A DNA stretch of 64,000 bases. It comes from Tetracentron sinense (lineage: Eukaryota; Streptophyta; Magnoliopsida; Trochodendrales; Trochodendraceae). Within the stretch, counting starts at the first letter, position 1. Every line of letters begins with the position of its first letter. This document shows, in pieces, positions 1-10,287 of this stretch. The stretch covers positions 12,790,416 through 12,854,415 of the forward strand of contig CM026567.1 in the NCBI GenBank assembly GCA_015143295.1, read 5' to 3'. A model generated the notes under the pieces. It was not told where the DNA came from. It worked only from the letters and a program-made list of their open reading frames with translations, and ran no database searches. The position numbers and the translations under genes were made by a program.

Positions 1-630
1 TTAAGGAGGCCGAGAGCAAAAACCCATTCATTAACAGCAACACATGCAAAAGCAGAAGGGCAACCAAGAGCAAGGTGAGGTCTAGGGTAAGTGGCCCTTT
101 TGTAGAAGTCGTCGTTCACGCCCCATTCCATCACATGGTGTAGTTATACATGAAAAAAAAAAATCAATAAATCAGTTTATACATCAAAATTTTTGAAGAA
201 ATAAAAAATATAAAAATATAACATCTAAAAGTGCAAGAACTAAGAAGAGGATTGTATCTTGATTGAATCATTAGAAGGGAATTTCCCTCAAGTAAGACAT
301 CTAGTCCACATTGATTAACTCACAAAGCTAAATACTAAGACTAGATAAATAATAAAAATAATATATGTCTATTAAATTAAGGGGAGTACTAGTCAAAGAC
401 ACCCCCTCTTTTTAGCAAAACCACAAATACTTTGTGGTGGGGCCCACAACTTAGGTATTTATCGATCTGGTAAGAGTGGGACATCCACGGCCCTTCAAGT
501 CTACATGCAACTAAATCCTAAACATAATATTTTTTCTATAATAATAGTAAACTATAAAAATATTAGATTAACAACTCTATAACAATAAGATTAACTTACA
601 TAAAGTAGCACTGATTATTCTTATTATGTA

Positions 631-1560
631 ACACTAGTGGGCGGCACGTGCGATGCACGAAGAGATAGGAGAAGAGAGAGAGTCTGGGAAGAGGGACACA
701 AGTGAGGGAATTTTGGGAAAAGTAAGGAATATTTTGGATATATAAACTTGAGGGACATTTTAAGATAAAAAATTGTGAGGGACACGTTTGTTATAGAAAT
801 ATGACGTAGACACATTTTAATTAAGAACCAAAAAGCTTTAGGGGCATTTTGGTTATGGCATTGATAGGAGGCAGACAAGACCTTGGAAAAACTTTCTTCT
901 TTTAGAGCGTTTTGCCAATAAAGTGAGGAGTCTGGTTACGCCATTGAGGTCGTCATGTGTCCCTTTTAACACTCCTTAAATGTGGTTAAGATTCACCCAC
1001 CCTTATAGTTCACCCACTTATCCTTGGTTTTAGAAAAAAAAAAAGGAAAAAGTTTAACCCTGTGAGTTATTAAATTTTAACCAGGGTTTAAAAAAATTAA
1101 TTTAAAAAAAAACGAATGATAAGTAGGTAAACCCTAGAGTGGGTGAATCTTAACCCTAGTTGGAGTTCGGTTATGCCCTTGAGGTTGCCAAGTGTCTCTT
1201 ATGCCCTTAAGATTCACCCATCCCTAGATTTCACCCACCTATCCTTTGTTTTTAGAAAAAAGATATTAATTTTTTAAACCCTGGTTAAGTGAGTGAACCC
1301 TAGTTGTAGGAAAATCTTAACCACAATTAAAGAGTGTTAAAAGAGACACATAGCGACCTCAGTAGCATAACGGCACTCCCGGGAGTCTGGTTATGACCGT
1401 AGAGAATTTCAAGTTTATAGATAAATAATGAGTAAGGAGTATTTTGGGAATCAAGCAATACATTTTGTCTTATATATATGATTGTAATTAGAGTAGTTTG
1501 AGAATTATGAAAATTTTCATCTACGTTTTTAAGGGGGGAATGCCCATTATATATAAGAAG
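631..1560. mobile_element. Insertion in repeat copy 1, with recurring GATTCACCCACC repeats
   Basis: Comparison of tandem copies 1 and 2 shows about 930 bp present only in copy 1, after TTATGTAACA. Its left edge has ACTAGTGGGCGGCACG followed by GTGCGATGCACGA, which holds a palindrome (TGCGATGCA-like) common at plant repeat ends. From about 895 to 1390 it carries two to three copies of a short repeat, on both strands, built from a GGAGTCTGGTTATG end, a GTGTCCCTTTTAACAC block and GATTCACCCACC. The same repeat recurs at 56.0, 57.0, 59.8 and 60.0-60.5 kb. Element class not identified. Confidence 0.5.
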
Positions 1561-1850
1561 ATTATATAAGTAATAAAAAATCAAATTTGCAAGAGTTAAA
1601 TTTCAATGAAACAAAAGCTGAGTACCCAAACAAAATGGTGAGACTTACCACGAGTGATGCCGATAGCAAGGTGAAACATGGAATTAATTGTCCGTTTAGA
1701 ATTTGTTGATTCTGTATCGTAGTTTAATATAATTTTAATGGTATAATTAACTACTTTAGCGAAGAAATCTATTTTAGAAATCAGAAAAAAAAAATCATAT
1801 AATTAACAAAACAACATACGAAAAGAATCAAACAAAATGATAAAACTTAC

Positions 1851-1991
1851 CGTTAATGAAGCCGAGAGCAAAGGGCATTCATCTTCAGCAACACAAGCAA
1901 AAGCAGAAGGGCAGCCTTGAGCAAGGTGAGGCCCAGGGTAAGTGGCCCTTTTGCAGAAGTCATCCTTCTTGCCCCGTTCAATATAGCTCAC
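1851..1991 (-). CDS. Short cysteine-containing exon-like ORF within the 905 bp repeat
   Basis: On the minus strand the GC-rich start of repeat copy 2 reads as about 45 residues with four cysteines (DDFCKRATYPGPHL, then GCPSAFACVAEDEC), followed by a GTAAG that could be a splice donor. Copy 1 encodes a similar stretch (DDFYKRATYPRPHL, GCPSAFACVA) at about 10-120, and copy 3 (about 2770-2885) starts alike but is frameshifted. Conservation of reading sense across diverged copies hints at a former exon of a tandem gene family. I do not recognise the family, and the conservation could simply reflect the shared repeat. Confidence 0.25.
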
Positions 1992-3255
1992 AGTGTGTAG
2001 TTACACATGAAAAATAAATTAAAAGATCATCTTCGACATCTAAATTTTTGAAGAAATAAAGAAAATAAAAATATACTACCTACAAGTACAACTACAACAA
2101 GGATTGTATTTGGATCGAGTCACTAGAAGGGAATTTCCCTCAAGCAAGACATCTAGCCACCATTGATTAACTCGCTAAGCTAAATACTAACCATGGATAA
2201 ATAATAAAAATAATATACCTCAATAAAATTAAGGGGAGTGCTAGCCATAGACGCCCCACTTTTTAGCACAACCACAAATACTTTGCCGTGGGGCCCACAA
2301 CCTAGGTGTTTGTCAAACTGGTAAGAGTGGGACGAGCCCTTCTAGTCTACATAAAGTTAAATCCAAAAAGTAATATTTTTTTCTATAATGATACTAAACT
2401 ATAAAAATATTAGATTATCAACTCTATAACGATAAGATTAACTTACATAAAGTAGCACTGAATATTCTTATTATGTAACATTATTTAAAGTCTTATAAAA
2501 TAAGATCAGCAAGAATAAACTTTCAATGAAAAATATGAGTACCCAATCAAAATGGTGAGACTTACCGCGGATAGCAAGGTACAAAATGGAATTAATTGTC
2601 TTTTTTAGAAGTTGTTGATTTTGCATCGTAGTTTCCTTATAGGTTTAATGGTGTAATTATCTACTTTAGCAAAGAAATCTAGTTTAGAAATTAAAAAAAA
2701 AATCAAATTATTAACAAAACAAGATTAGAAAAGAAATTAAGCAAAATGATAAAACTTACCGTTAATGATACCGAGAGCAAAGGGCATTCATCGACAGCAA
2801 CACAGGCAAAAGTTGATGGCAACCGAGAGCAAGGTGAGGCCTAAGGTAAGTGGCCCTTTTGCAGAAGTCTTCGATCACTCCCCGTTCCATATAGCTCACA
2901 TGGTGTAGTTGTACATAAAAAGAAAAATCAAAAATTAGTTTCTACATCAAAATTTTTGAAGAAATAAAGTATAAAAATATAATACCTAAAAGTACAAAAA
3001 CTAAGAAGATGATTGTATATGGATGGAGTCACTAGAAGAGAATTTCCCTTAAGCAAGATATCTAGTCACCATTTATTAACTCGCAAAGCCAAATACTAAA
3101 ACTAGATAAATAATAAAAATAATATATCTCAATGAAACTAAGGGAAGTGTCAGCCATAGACGCCCCATCTTTTTAGCACAAGCACAAAATACTTTGCGTG
3201 GGGCCGACATCCTAGGTGTTTGTCGAACTGCTAAGAGTGGGACGTCCACGGCCTG

Positions 3256-4738
3256 CTCATATCACCATTCAATAAAGAAATTTATATAACTCTATTCTCT
3301 AACACCTACCATGATAGATAGGATACGTAAAAAAATATCAGCCATCAAAACTGAACCCGGAAAAAACAGTATAAAACTGCAACCACTGATTCTGGGAAAG
3401 GGCCAAATTTGTTTGGCTCGATAATGTGAGTCATTCTCCACATATCGGTGCAAACGCTATTCATTATATTCGCAACGTTTAAAACTTTCAATGGGGAAGT
3501 TCACAAATAAATCTGTTGTAAGTGAAAAATACTGAAGCTTAGTATCAAGAATTATGTGTAGGGTGACTCTTTGTCTGTAAGGACCCAAGATATTTCACAA
3601 TGTTTTTGTAGTTCAAATTCTGTAAGAAAATAATACAGTTTAATGACCACAAGATATCCACATTGTTTCACAATGTCTACCTCAAGTGCTGTGAATCATC
3701 AGATAAACCCAACGATTGTCCAACAATGGCATAGTGGGACAAGTATAACACATCCAGAAGATGGGACTAACTATCATTTCAAATGACGAAAAATCAACCC
3801 AATCAGATGGCTAGTTAGCTGCCATTGCAAATAAAAAATAAAAAAAATTGGACCATTGACCATATTCTTTTACAAACATATATATCACTAAGTATTAAAA
3901 AAAAAAAAAATGGTTACAACTAATTTGGTTGATTAATTTTCAGTATACGAGATCTCCAAGGTGATACCTACTGTAGGGTGGACTCAATCCCCGGATGCGC
4001 ACCACATGTACTGGTATATGCCATTGGTGGACCATCCATGATGGTCTACCCGAAGGATATATTGGATTTCCTCACAAAGAATATGCAACTAGCACCTTAA
4101 GTTGATCAATCTATTGCTGAGATAATGAACACATCCACCAGTAGAGTATTGCAAAAAGGAAAGAATCAAATGGTTGAGACACACTTAGACAGTCAAAAGA
4201 AACAAGTAGTTTCTACAGATGGTATACTTCAAACAAAAATAAAAAAGATTTCTCTTACATTACAGTCCATTATGGCACTATCCCTATGTAATGAATAGAT
4301 ACAACAATAAAAATATTTCCACAATCCACAGAGTAGGACTTTCATTTGACCAAATTCACTATGTCAGTGCTAATGTCCTACACTACACCCATTTTGAAAC
4401 AGGAAAAGCATGGATATTTATATCTTTCATTTCTATGACATGAATCCTAGTCTTTCCTTTCTTGTTTATTTTGAAGAAAAAAATGTTTCGAGATAGATAA
4501 CCAAATTAGCAACTTTGCAAAATCTGCATAGGAGGACTTGGAACACTATTCAGTTTCGACAATGTCAGTTTCTATGCATAAAAAACAGTATTCTAAAAAT
4601 TCATTTAAAAAAATAAACAAACTAAATTGTAGTTACATGAATTTGAAAATCTCATATGTTGGTTAGTTCCTCTCATCATCAAGCACAATCATTTAGTGTT
4701 TCCATCCCAAACTTAATGTGTTTTCTTAGACAGGGTAT
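3256..4738. other. No gene seen (AT-rich spacer)
   Basis: No open frame with recognisable content and no clear repeat structure was found on either strand. Poly-A tracts near 3896-3910 are the only notable feature. Confidence 0.6.
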
Positions 4739-4803
4739 GTGGGTGCAAGGACCTTGGGAGGGTGTGTAGAGTATAGTGTGTTATTGTGCGTTAACCAAAA
4801 AAT

Positions 4804-4945
4804 GTGTTTTCTCAGCAACTCACCCACCACCACCCCATCTACCACCCACCACCCATCACCATCAGCACCACCACCACCGCACCATCACCACGTCCACCCA
4901 GCCCCACCATTGCCACTACCACCGTTACCACCATCACAACAGATG
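4804..4945. repeat. CCA/CAC-rich low-complexity tract
   Basis: A run of CCA, CAC and ACC triplets gives overlapping proline-, histidine- or threonine-rich open frames on the plus strand. The same composition opens several frames at once, so the frames follow from low complexity rather than from a gene. Confidence 0.7.
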
Positions 4946-5793
4946 AAGTGTATCAAAGAAATACAAGTGCATATTATCAACCCAAAGCCAAATTAAGAGA
5001 ATATCATAAGTTAATAATATGTGCAATCATTGGCATTCATTGGCAGGATGTAGTGTGTCAAAGAAATAGAAGTACATATTATAAACCCAGTCAATCTAGT
5101 AAAACTGAAGCTTACTTTTGATTCCAAGAGCAATCACTGCGTTAAGGTTATCTCATTGATCGAGTTTGAACAAAGTATAAGAACTAGAATGAATTATAGG
5201 AATTGATTGATTACCTTAATTTTCATTGTCTTTAAGAAGGGGTAGTTGTGGGAACCTTAACCACCTAGAGTCAATTTCTGTTACCGAGGAGAAAAAATTT
5301 GATTAAAATCCATACCAAGTAAAATGTAAAATTACAAAAGAACTAAAATTACCTGAATTAAAAGACATTCGTAATGAAGAACAAAATTGGATTGCTTACC
5401 ATGGTATTGCAGAAGAACTAATTCCACACTTATTATTTTGAAATGAAACACGGCATACTCCACATTCTTCTTCCCTACTTGCAATAGGTAAAAAAAAAAT
5501 ATTGCGGAAAACTAGGCAAAAGAATGTTTTTTTTAATCGATAACTAGGCAAAAGAAAGTTGCTTTGTTACACGCACAAAAAATAACAAAAGATCAAAGAG
5601 TAATTTAAACCGAGTTACCACCGTCTAAGAAACTTATCTATATAATCTAAACCAACAATAATCAAATAGTAGTGCAAAATATCATATAGTATTACAAAAG
5701 ATCAAATAGTATGTTCAAAACATCTAAGTCACCAACAAATGGTGAAAAGCATGTGTGATGCAAAAGTTAGGCTCCCTAATCTAAACACTGGAT

Positions 5794-5987
5794 CAATGTT
5801 TTAAAATGCGAAGATGTGAGTCGAAGCGTTAGGACCTCAAGATGTGTGAGGCGTAAGCCTCACAAGAAAGCCTCATTCTCTCTCAGTTTAACAAATAAAT
5901 AAAATATAAGAGAAATTACAAAAATATTTAAAAAGTTAATGAAAATTATAAGATATATATATATAGAGAGAGAGAGAGAGATATGTA

Positions 5988-6025
<38 letters not shown>

Positions 6026-6727
6026 TAGATTTGTATTTACGTACATGTGCGTGTGCTTATGTGGACGCACGCATACACAGAAAATACTATATCAATTATT
6101 TAACTATAAAAAAACAGACAGGCGAATGCTGAAATTTAAATTTACCTTTTTGTTCATATACATATTAAACATGATGTCAAAACTTAAATCATCAACTCAT
6201 GAGGTGGATTTCTAATTTTAGTAAAAATTTGCAAAGAAGTCATGAACTACCTTATAGGCCAGTGGTTGCAAATTTTTGCAATGTCTAGTAGAGAAATTAG
6301 TATGAATTAGACTCAAATGGTTTTAAAAGCCTAAATACATTAAACATAATAAATTAAGTGTAAGTTGAAACCAATATCATCGTCATCATCATCGTAATCA
6401 TCATCATTTTCAATGTCTTATTTGAAATTAATAAAGTGTTACTTGTTATTAATTGAAATAAATAACAAATTTAAAACAAAAACAACGTTAAGAGTCTCAG
6501 TTATGTGGCTAGAACCCTATTTTTAGTTAATGTATGAGGCGTACGCTATGAACATAAAGCGAGCCTCAAGGCGTGAGGCGTGTTCCTCATGTAAGCTTCA
6601 CACTTTGAGGCGTGAGCCTTATGGGATTTAAGCATTAAGCCTCATGGTTAAGCCTCAATGCGTTTTCCTTAAGCCTCGCATCGAGACGAGCCTCAAGGCG
6701 TAAGCCTCCCACGCCTTTAAAACACTG
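5794..6727. mobile_element. hAT-like non-autonomous element, 934 bp, with 8-bp target duplication
   Basis: The left end reads CAATGTTTTAAAATGCG and the right end, read inward on the opposite strand, CAGTGTTTTAAAGGCG: imperfect terminal inverted repeats. The element is flanked on both sides by the identical octamer CACTGGAT (5786-5793 and 6728-6735), the target duplication size expected of hAT elements. Inside are GAGGCGTAAGCC-type subterminal motifs near both ends in opposite orientation, and an AT microsatellite in the middle. No transposase frame is present, so it is non-autonomous. It sits inside the 3' end of the minus-strand CACTA accessory gene and is therefore younger than that gene copy. 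Confidence 0.85.
5952..6021. repeat. AT / AG microsatellite
   Basis: Runs of TA and a short AGAGAG block lie inside the hAT-like element. Confidence 0.9.
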
Positions 6728-7034
6728 CACTGGATGGACATCAAACGCCTCACCACCTCCATCATCTCATCCTGCATCCTCTTCATCTCCTCCTGCACCC
6801 TCTACAACTTCTGCATCTCTTGTTGCCTCTGATTCTCTTCCTTCAGCCTTTGATTCTCATCCTGTTGTCTTTGATTCTCTTCCCGCTGCATCTAGATCTC
6901 CACTGAATGCTTCGTCTTCAAGTCCTCCATTTGTTGACGCATGTCGACAAGCTGTGTGCATAGCCCTCATAATGAGCACTAAATTGGCTTGACATGGAGC
7001 CAAAGATAGAAGTCGGCATTGGACCTAGCCCATA

Positions 7035-8700
7035 GCCACGTACACGCCCGTGACGTTCAAGACCCATCACTTGGGTATAGATGTCATCGCCTATAGAGCT
7101 AGAAAATTCATACTAGCCCGACATAGCCGACAATTCCCTAAATTTTAACTGTATTGAATATTAAATAATTAGTGAAGCGAAATCAAATATGAAAGCTACC
7201 AAGAGCTAGCTTTGCAAAATTCAAAGCTATATACTAAAAATAATTTATAATTTTTAAAATTATTATAAAATCCACAACTTACATACAATGATCTCCCCTG
7301 AACTGTCATCAACTGCTTTCCAACTTTGAATATAAATACGGATGAAGAGATCTACTTAGGGTAGGTATACTCCCATCAGTCCTACTCAGAGTCTGTCATT
7401 GCACAAAGTTTATTAAACACTCAATTCAGAGCTTATATACCTCTCTTCATCCTTGTGACCGGAAAAACTCTTCATGTCACCAGTATGTCTCATTTTCTGG
7501 TGACTACAATTAGTTTTATTTCTCTTTGCTATATAGCCTACATACACAATTTAAAAAATTCAAAACATATGCAAAAGGATTAATAACTTTTTATTTGTTA
7601 ATATATATATATATATATATATATATACCTGTTAGTTCGGAGTACTCCAATAATGCACAAGCCAAATCCAATCAGGAATTGAGATGTCGGGGGTTGGATG
7701 TCCTAGTCGGTCCTCATCTGTTTCCCACTTATAATAGAAGCCTTTCCGAAATTTACTTTTGTTGTCCTTATATTTCTTACATAAGGACTGCATCACCCAC
7801 TTTCTTCTCTCGTCCCCAACAACTATATGTTCCTGGAAGTTCTAAATAAACATATTATATTCTTAAATAAAGCAAGGTTACCAAAAAGAAAAACTAAAGC
7901 AAAAGAAGAAGAATATCTATATATACCAAAATAACAATTTCCATTTACTTGTATGTATAACCACATCATCTCTTTTGAGTGCTCGGGAATCTCAGCCCAT
8001 TTCTCCACCTACAATGGGGCAAAATAGGAATTCCTCACAGTAACTCCACATAAACTAGAAACCTTGGATGCGGTCTTTCCTTGGGCACACGCCCGTGACG
8101 TTCAGGACCCCATCACTTGGGTATAGATGTCATCGCCTATAGAGCTAGAAGATTCATCCTGGCCCGACATGGCCAACAGTTGCCTAAATTTTGACTGCAT
8201 TAAATATAAAATAATTAGTGAAGTGAAATCAAACATGAAAGCTACTAAGTGTTAGCATGACAATGCAAAATTCCGAGCTACATACTAAATATAATATATA
8301 ATTATTAATATTATTATTATTATAAAATTCACAACTTACATACAATGATCTCCGTTGAATTGTCATCAACTGCATTCCCATCCTTTGAGTATGGGTGCGG
8401 ATGAAGAGATCTACTCAGGGTAGGTATATTCCCATCAGTCCTACTCTGAGTCTATCATTGCACAAAGTTTATTAAACACTCTAAATTCTAAAATAGTGTA
8501 ATATAATGAGCTTATATAGTGTAATATAATGAGCTTATATACCTCTTCATCCTTGTGACAGGCAAAACTCTTCATGTCACCACATCATCTCTTTTGAGTG
8601 CTTAGGAATCTCAACCCATTTCTCCACCTACAATGGAGCAAAATAGGAATTCCTAACAGTAACTCCGTATAAACTAGAAACCTTGGATGTGGTCTTTGAT
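7035..8700. repeat. Partial internal duplication within the CACTA accessory gene
   Basis: The block at about 7035-7480 (ACGCCCGTGACGTTC onward) is repeated at about 8085-8515. The block at about 7970-8075 (GAGTGCTCGGGAATCTC onward) is repeated at about 8590-8700. The result is two partly overlapping copies of the same exons and introns in the same orientation, diverged by scattered substitutions. Confidence 0.75.
7602..7627. repeat. TA microsatellite
   Basis: A pure AT dinucleotide run lies in an intron-like part of the CACTA accessory pseudogene. Confidence 0.9.
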
Positions 8701-8815
8701 ATAGGTTGCCCGTTCTCGTTGAACGCCACTGCTATTTTCTCACCAGGTGTCATGGTGAGAATATCAAGGCCACGACTGGACCCTCGTCCCCCTAAAAAAT
8801 GAATCTGTTTAGAAG

Positions 8816-9536
8816 GTTAAAAATAAAACAAAAGAAAAAAATATATCAGCCAAGAATATAACAGTTACATAAGAAAATAATATCATTGAGTATATAACTA
8901 CTTTAATAGTTTAAATTATCTTAATAGGTCTGTTGTCATCCCCCCCTCCCAACATCGAGAAAAGTGATCTGTGAGGCCTCAAGAAGTGTAACCAATATCA
9001 GCATGAATAGTATTTATTCCGGACATTCATTTTCTAAATATTCAAGAGAATCAAATTAGGAGAAAGTTTAATAGCTTAGGTAGCCTACAAGCAGGCCAAA
9101 TAAATATACACAATGAACATAAGTCAAAGCTTCACTTACTTGGTTGAACTTCCAGCCTCAGCACACCTGAACTGAACAATCTGAATTAAAGAACTATGTT
9201 TATCAATGAAGATGAGAAATATGGTGGAGAACACCAGGGGCAACTAAAAACTACTACATACCGGTTGCTAAACAGATCTAACGTGAGGAATTCACAACTT
9301 TTGGACAAGTCGTGAATACTTCGGGAAATCATTCAACAAAAAATGTGCATATTAATCAGGAATTTTTGGAAAAATAGAACTTTGTTACTATGGACTGAAC
9401 AAAGCACTAATCCCACAAATGCTTTAAGCTTTTTCTATTTTTTCTTTAAAAGTTCCCACTATTCAGTTTATTCTATGGTGATTTATTGTCCTAAAGGCAT
9501 CACTAAGGTGGAAACGGTGATAAAAAAAAAGGATTA
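8816..9536. other. No gene seen
   Basis: AT-rich sequence upstream of the CACTA accessory pseudogene. It may include 5' parts of that gene, but no motif could be placed. Confidence 0.5.
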
Positions 9537-10286
9537 ATTGAGAATAACTTGGATAATTACAATGACCTCTAATAGGGTTTATATAGAGATTACATTGACC
9601 TTTTTTTTTTTTTTGATCGGTAAAAATCTTTGATTGATGCTAATTCAATATTGTCTATGAGATCTTGTGTATCTCATAGATATTACATCATTATTTCCCT
9701 AACATCATATTTCCCTAATACTCCCACTCAAACACATGAAGATCGAGATCTTCATGTGTTTGCCACAAGTCGAGTACTCCCCACCCTTGATCTTCTTTGA
9801 TAATTTGTTGACAAATAGTACTTATGTGCTTGGTGGTCACCTCCAGTCTGTGCAGTCCATCTCTGTCGCATCCCACTTATTGTTGAGTCTGTCAGAGCCG
9901 GTGGCCCATACAACAGGCTATCATGATCTTTTCCCAAAGCACACAAAGTATGACCGACGATTTAAAGAAAAAATTCTCATTGGAGAAGTTTTCAGTAAAT
10001 GAAAAGAAAATGAGAGATCGTGAGGCATAAGTATGAGTATGAGAACTGGGGTAGTAAAGGTATAGAAGATGATAGTAGAGTTTTTATTAGAAATAAAAAT
10101 AAAAATCAAAGGTTTCACACCCGGTGGGAGGTGGCAGCACCACCCGCCGGAAAAGCGGAACAAAAAAAATCAAAATAGGCGGTGGATCGCCCGCTCTGAT
10201 ACCATGATAGAAAAAAAAAATTATTGAGAATAACTTGGATAATTACAATGACCTCTAATAGGGTTTATATAGAGATTACATTGACC
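9537..10286 (-). mobile_element. Ty1-copia-like LTR retrotransposon remnant
   Basis: An identical 64-bp segment occurs at 9537-9600 and 10223-10286. On the minus strand it contains TATATAAACCC, resembling an LTR promoter, and the right copy is followed on that strand by ATGGTATCAGAGC (about 10194-10207), the initiator-Met tRNA primer-binding site usual for plant copia elements. On the minus strand at about 9790-9725 the line ends LDLWQTHEDLDLHVFEWEY and stop, like a polyprotein C-terminus, followed by GAGTGGGAG, a possible polypurine tract. Only about 450 bp of internal sequence remain, so almost the whole coding region is lost. A T-rich run at 9601-9615 followed by GATCGGTAAAA could be the tail of another retroelement inserted in the LTR. 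Confidence 0.55.
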
Positions 10287-10287
10287 A

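Larger units (their letters stand above)
1..3255. repeat. Three tandem copies of a ~905 bp unit
   Basis: Three copies begin near 1, 1855 and 2760. Each starts with the same GC-richer block (AGCAAGGTGAGG, AAGTGGCCCTTTTG), then an AT-rich stretch, then GTGGGGCC and a TTATGTAAC block. Copies 2 and 3 are spaced 905 bp apart. Copy 1 is longer because it holds an extra ~930 bp between about 631 and 1560. Copy 3 ends near 3255. The copies differ by many substitutions and small indels, so this is not a recent array. The window begins inside copy 1, so more copies may lie to the left. Confidence 0.85.
6736..8815 (-). pseudogene. CACTA (Ptta/En/Spm) accessory transposase-type gene, decayed
   Basis: Pieces of the plant Ptta/En/Spm accessory protein (Transposase_24 type) read on the minus strand. 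In 5' to 3' order they are: about 8815-8600 (SSRGLDILTM, then GEKIAVAFNENGQPI, VTVRNSYFAPL, a TAG, then VEKWVEIPKHSKEMMW); about 7845-7640 (RKWVMQSLCKKYKDNKSKF, TDEDRLGHPTP, DWIWLVHYWSTP); and about 7120-7035 (QVMGLERHGRVRGYGLGP). A glutamine/glutamate-rich coiled-coil tail follows at about 6980-6740 (EEMKRMQDEMMEVVRRL). In the En/Spm system such proteins act with the DDE transposase at element ends; no DDE gene is seen here. Stops, a 0.9 kb hAT insertion at the 3' end and a partial internal duplication show it is dead. Confidence 0.75.

Noticed and set aside
4739..5121. Overlapping proline- and histidine-rich frames
   Set aside because: They come from a CCA-rich low-complexity tract open in several frames; no domain and no conserved start.
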